Positions 10,277 to 10,691 of a stretch of 10,691 bases of DNA are shown one piece after another (positions within the stretch are counted from its first letter, which is position 1; the number at the start of each line of letters is the position of its first letter). The stretch lies in contig JBGPIT010000156.1 in NCBI GenBank assembly GCA_041485125.1, forward strand, positions 1 through 10,691, written 5' to 3'. A program made the translations under genes and the position numbers. The DNA comes from JBGPIT01 sp041485125 (lineage in GTDB: Bacteria; Desulfobacterota; Binatia; UTPRO1). Under the pieces are notes generated by a model. The model searched no databases. It saw nothing but the letters and a program-made list of their open reading frames with translations, and was not told the DNA's origin.

Positions 10277-10691
10277 TCACGGCGGTGGGCACTGTGCGCT
10301 CGGAAACGTGACCGGCGGGCTCGTGCCGGCGAGCAGCGCGGATGCGCGTGGCGCCTCGAAGAGCAGCAACGCTTCCGTGCGGCAGCCGTGCTGGCGGGTG
10401 AGACAGTCGAGATACGACGTGAACGTGGTCGGCGGCGCGGTACCGAAGGCGAGGCACTCGCTCGCGAGCGCGCCGAGGTTCGCGCCCGCGGCGCTCGCCA
10501 ACGCACCCTGGTAGTCAAGAGCGCCGCAGCTCTTCTGCAGCGCGGCGCGTAGCGCCGACTGCGCGGCGCTGATCGTCGCGAGCTGGCGCGTGCACACCGT
10601 GTTCGCCGCCGGGCGACAGCCGGGATCGCCGGCGCGCGACGTGACGCAGCTGAAGTGCTTGTCGACGCAGAGCTCGAGGCTCTTGAGCTTC
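10277..10691 (-). CDS. Cysteine-patterned protein, 3' part, runs off right edge
   Basis: The minus-strand frame is open from the window edge to TGA at 10277-10279 and gives about 138 residues with no start inside the window. Third positions are almost all G/C, a strong coding sign. Cysteines recur in a regular helical pattern: ELCVDKHFSC, PGCRPAANTVC, KSCGALD, SECLAFG, and YLDCLTRQHGCRTEALLLFE. The C-TRQH-C followed by an EAPRA segment resembles Ala/Cys-rich secreted proteins I associate with Binatota-type genomes, whose function I do not know; no domain can be named. The frame ends in a weak tail (PSAQCPPP), while the next frame carries a more natural end down to 10236, so the true stop may lie there if a base has been lost. 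It converges on the thioester-domain gene. Confidence 0.65.
   Translation of the reverse strand, partial: KLKSLELCVDKHFSCVTSRAGDPGCRPAANTVCTRQLATISAAQSALRAALQKSCGALDYQGALASAAGANLGALASECLAFGTAPPTTFTSYLDCLTRQHGCRTEALLLFEAPRASALLAGTSPPVTFPSAQCPPP

Overview
The window is high-GC DNA, apart from a less GC-rich left edge of about 230 bases. It most likely comes from a soil or sediment bacterium of the Deltaproteobacteria-like world. Three gene products point that way: a protein with tandem Myxococcus-type cysteine-rich repeats (DUF4215/TIGR02232), an IPTL-CTERM sorted CHRD protein, and a cysteine-patterned secreted-type protein at the right edge of a kind I associate with Binatota/'Candidatus Binatia' genomes. 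The lineage is an inference from protein style; there is no rRNA or marker gene. I see no tRNA, rRNA, CRISPR array, insertion sequence or phage gene.

Layout from left to right. (1) 1-231, plus strand: the 3' end of a gene entering from the left, with lower GC than the rest. (2) 232-366: convergent spacer with palindromes. (3) 367-3540, minus strand: a 1057-residue membrane protein with two MFS-like transmembrane halves, a spermidine-synthase-like Rossmann domain and a TPR-like tail. (4) 3554-3609: a good intrinsic terminator on the minus strand. (5) 3638-4219, minus strand: a secreted CHRD-domain protein with an IPTL-CTERM-type tail. (6) 4431-5462, plus strand: an L-threonine aldolase. (7) 5602-6705 and 6702-7670, plus strand: a ferritin-like/R2-like di-iron protein whose stop codon overlaps the GTG start of an aldo/keto reductase (4-base GTGA overlap). 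(8) 7671-7953: a spacer with an AT-rich island and a palindrome. (9) 7954-10131, plus strand: a large secreted protein with a Cys-Gln thioester domain, an Ig-like domain, eight cysteine-rich repeats, a calcium-loop-like Asp-rich segment and a C-terminal beta-rich domain. (10) 10175-10208: a strong hairpin between convergent genes. (11) 10277-10691, minus strand: the 3' part of a cysteine-patterned protein entering from the right, possibly frameshifted near its end.

Functional reading: the threonine aldolase (PLP), di-iron protein and NADPH-type reductase are co-directional. The last two are almost certainly translationally coupled, which suggests a small oxidation/reduction module. The large plus-strand protein and the CHRD protein are exported surface or extracellular proteins. 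The most unusual item is the thioester domain joined to Myxococcus-type repeats. Covalent thioester adhesin domains are best known from Gram-positive surface proteins, so this would be a differently built covalent adhesin.
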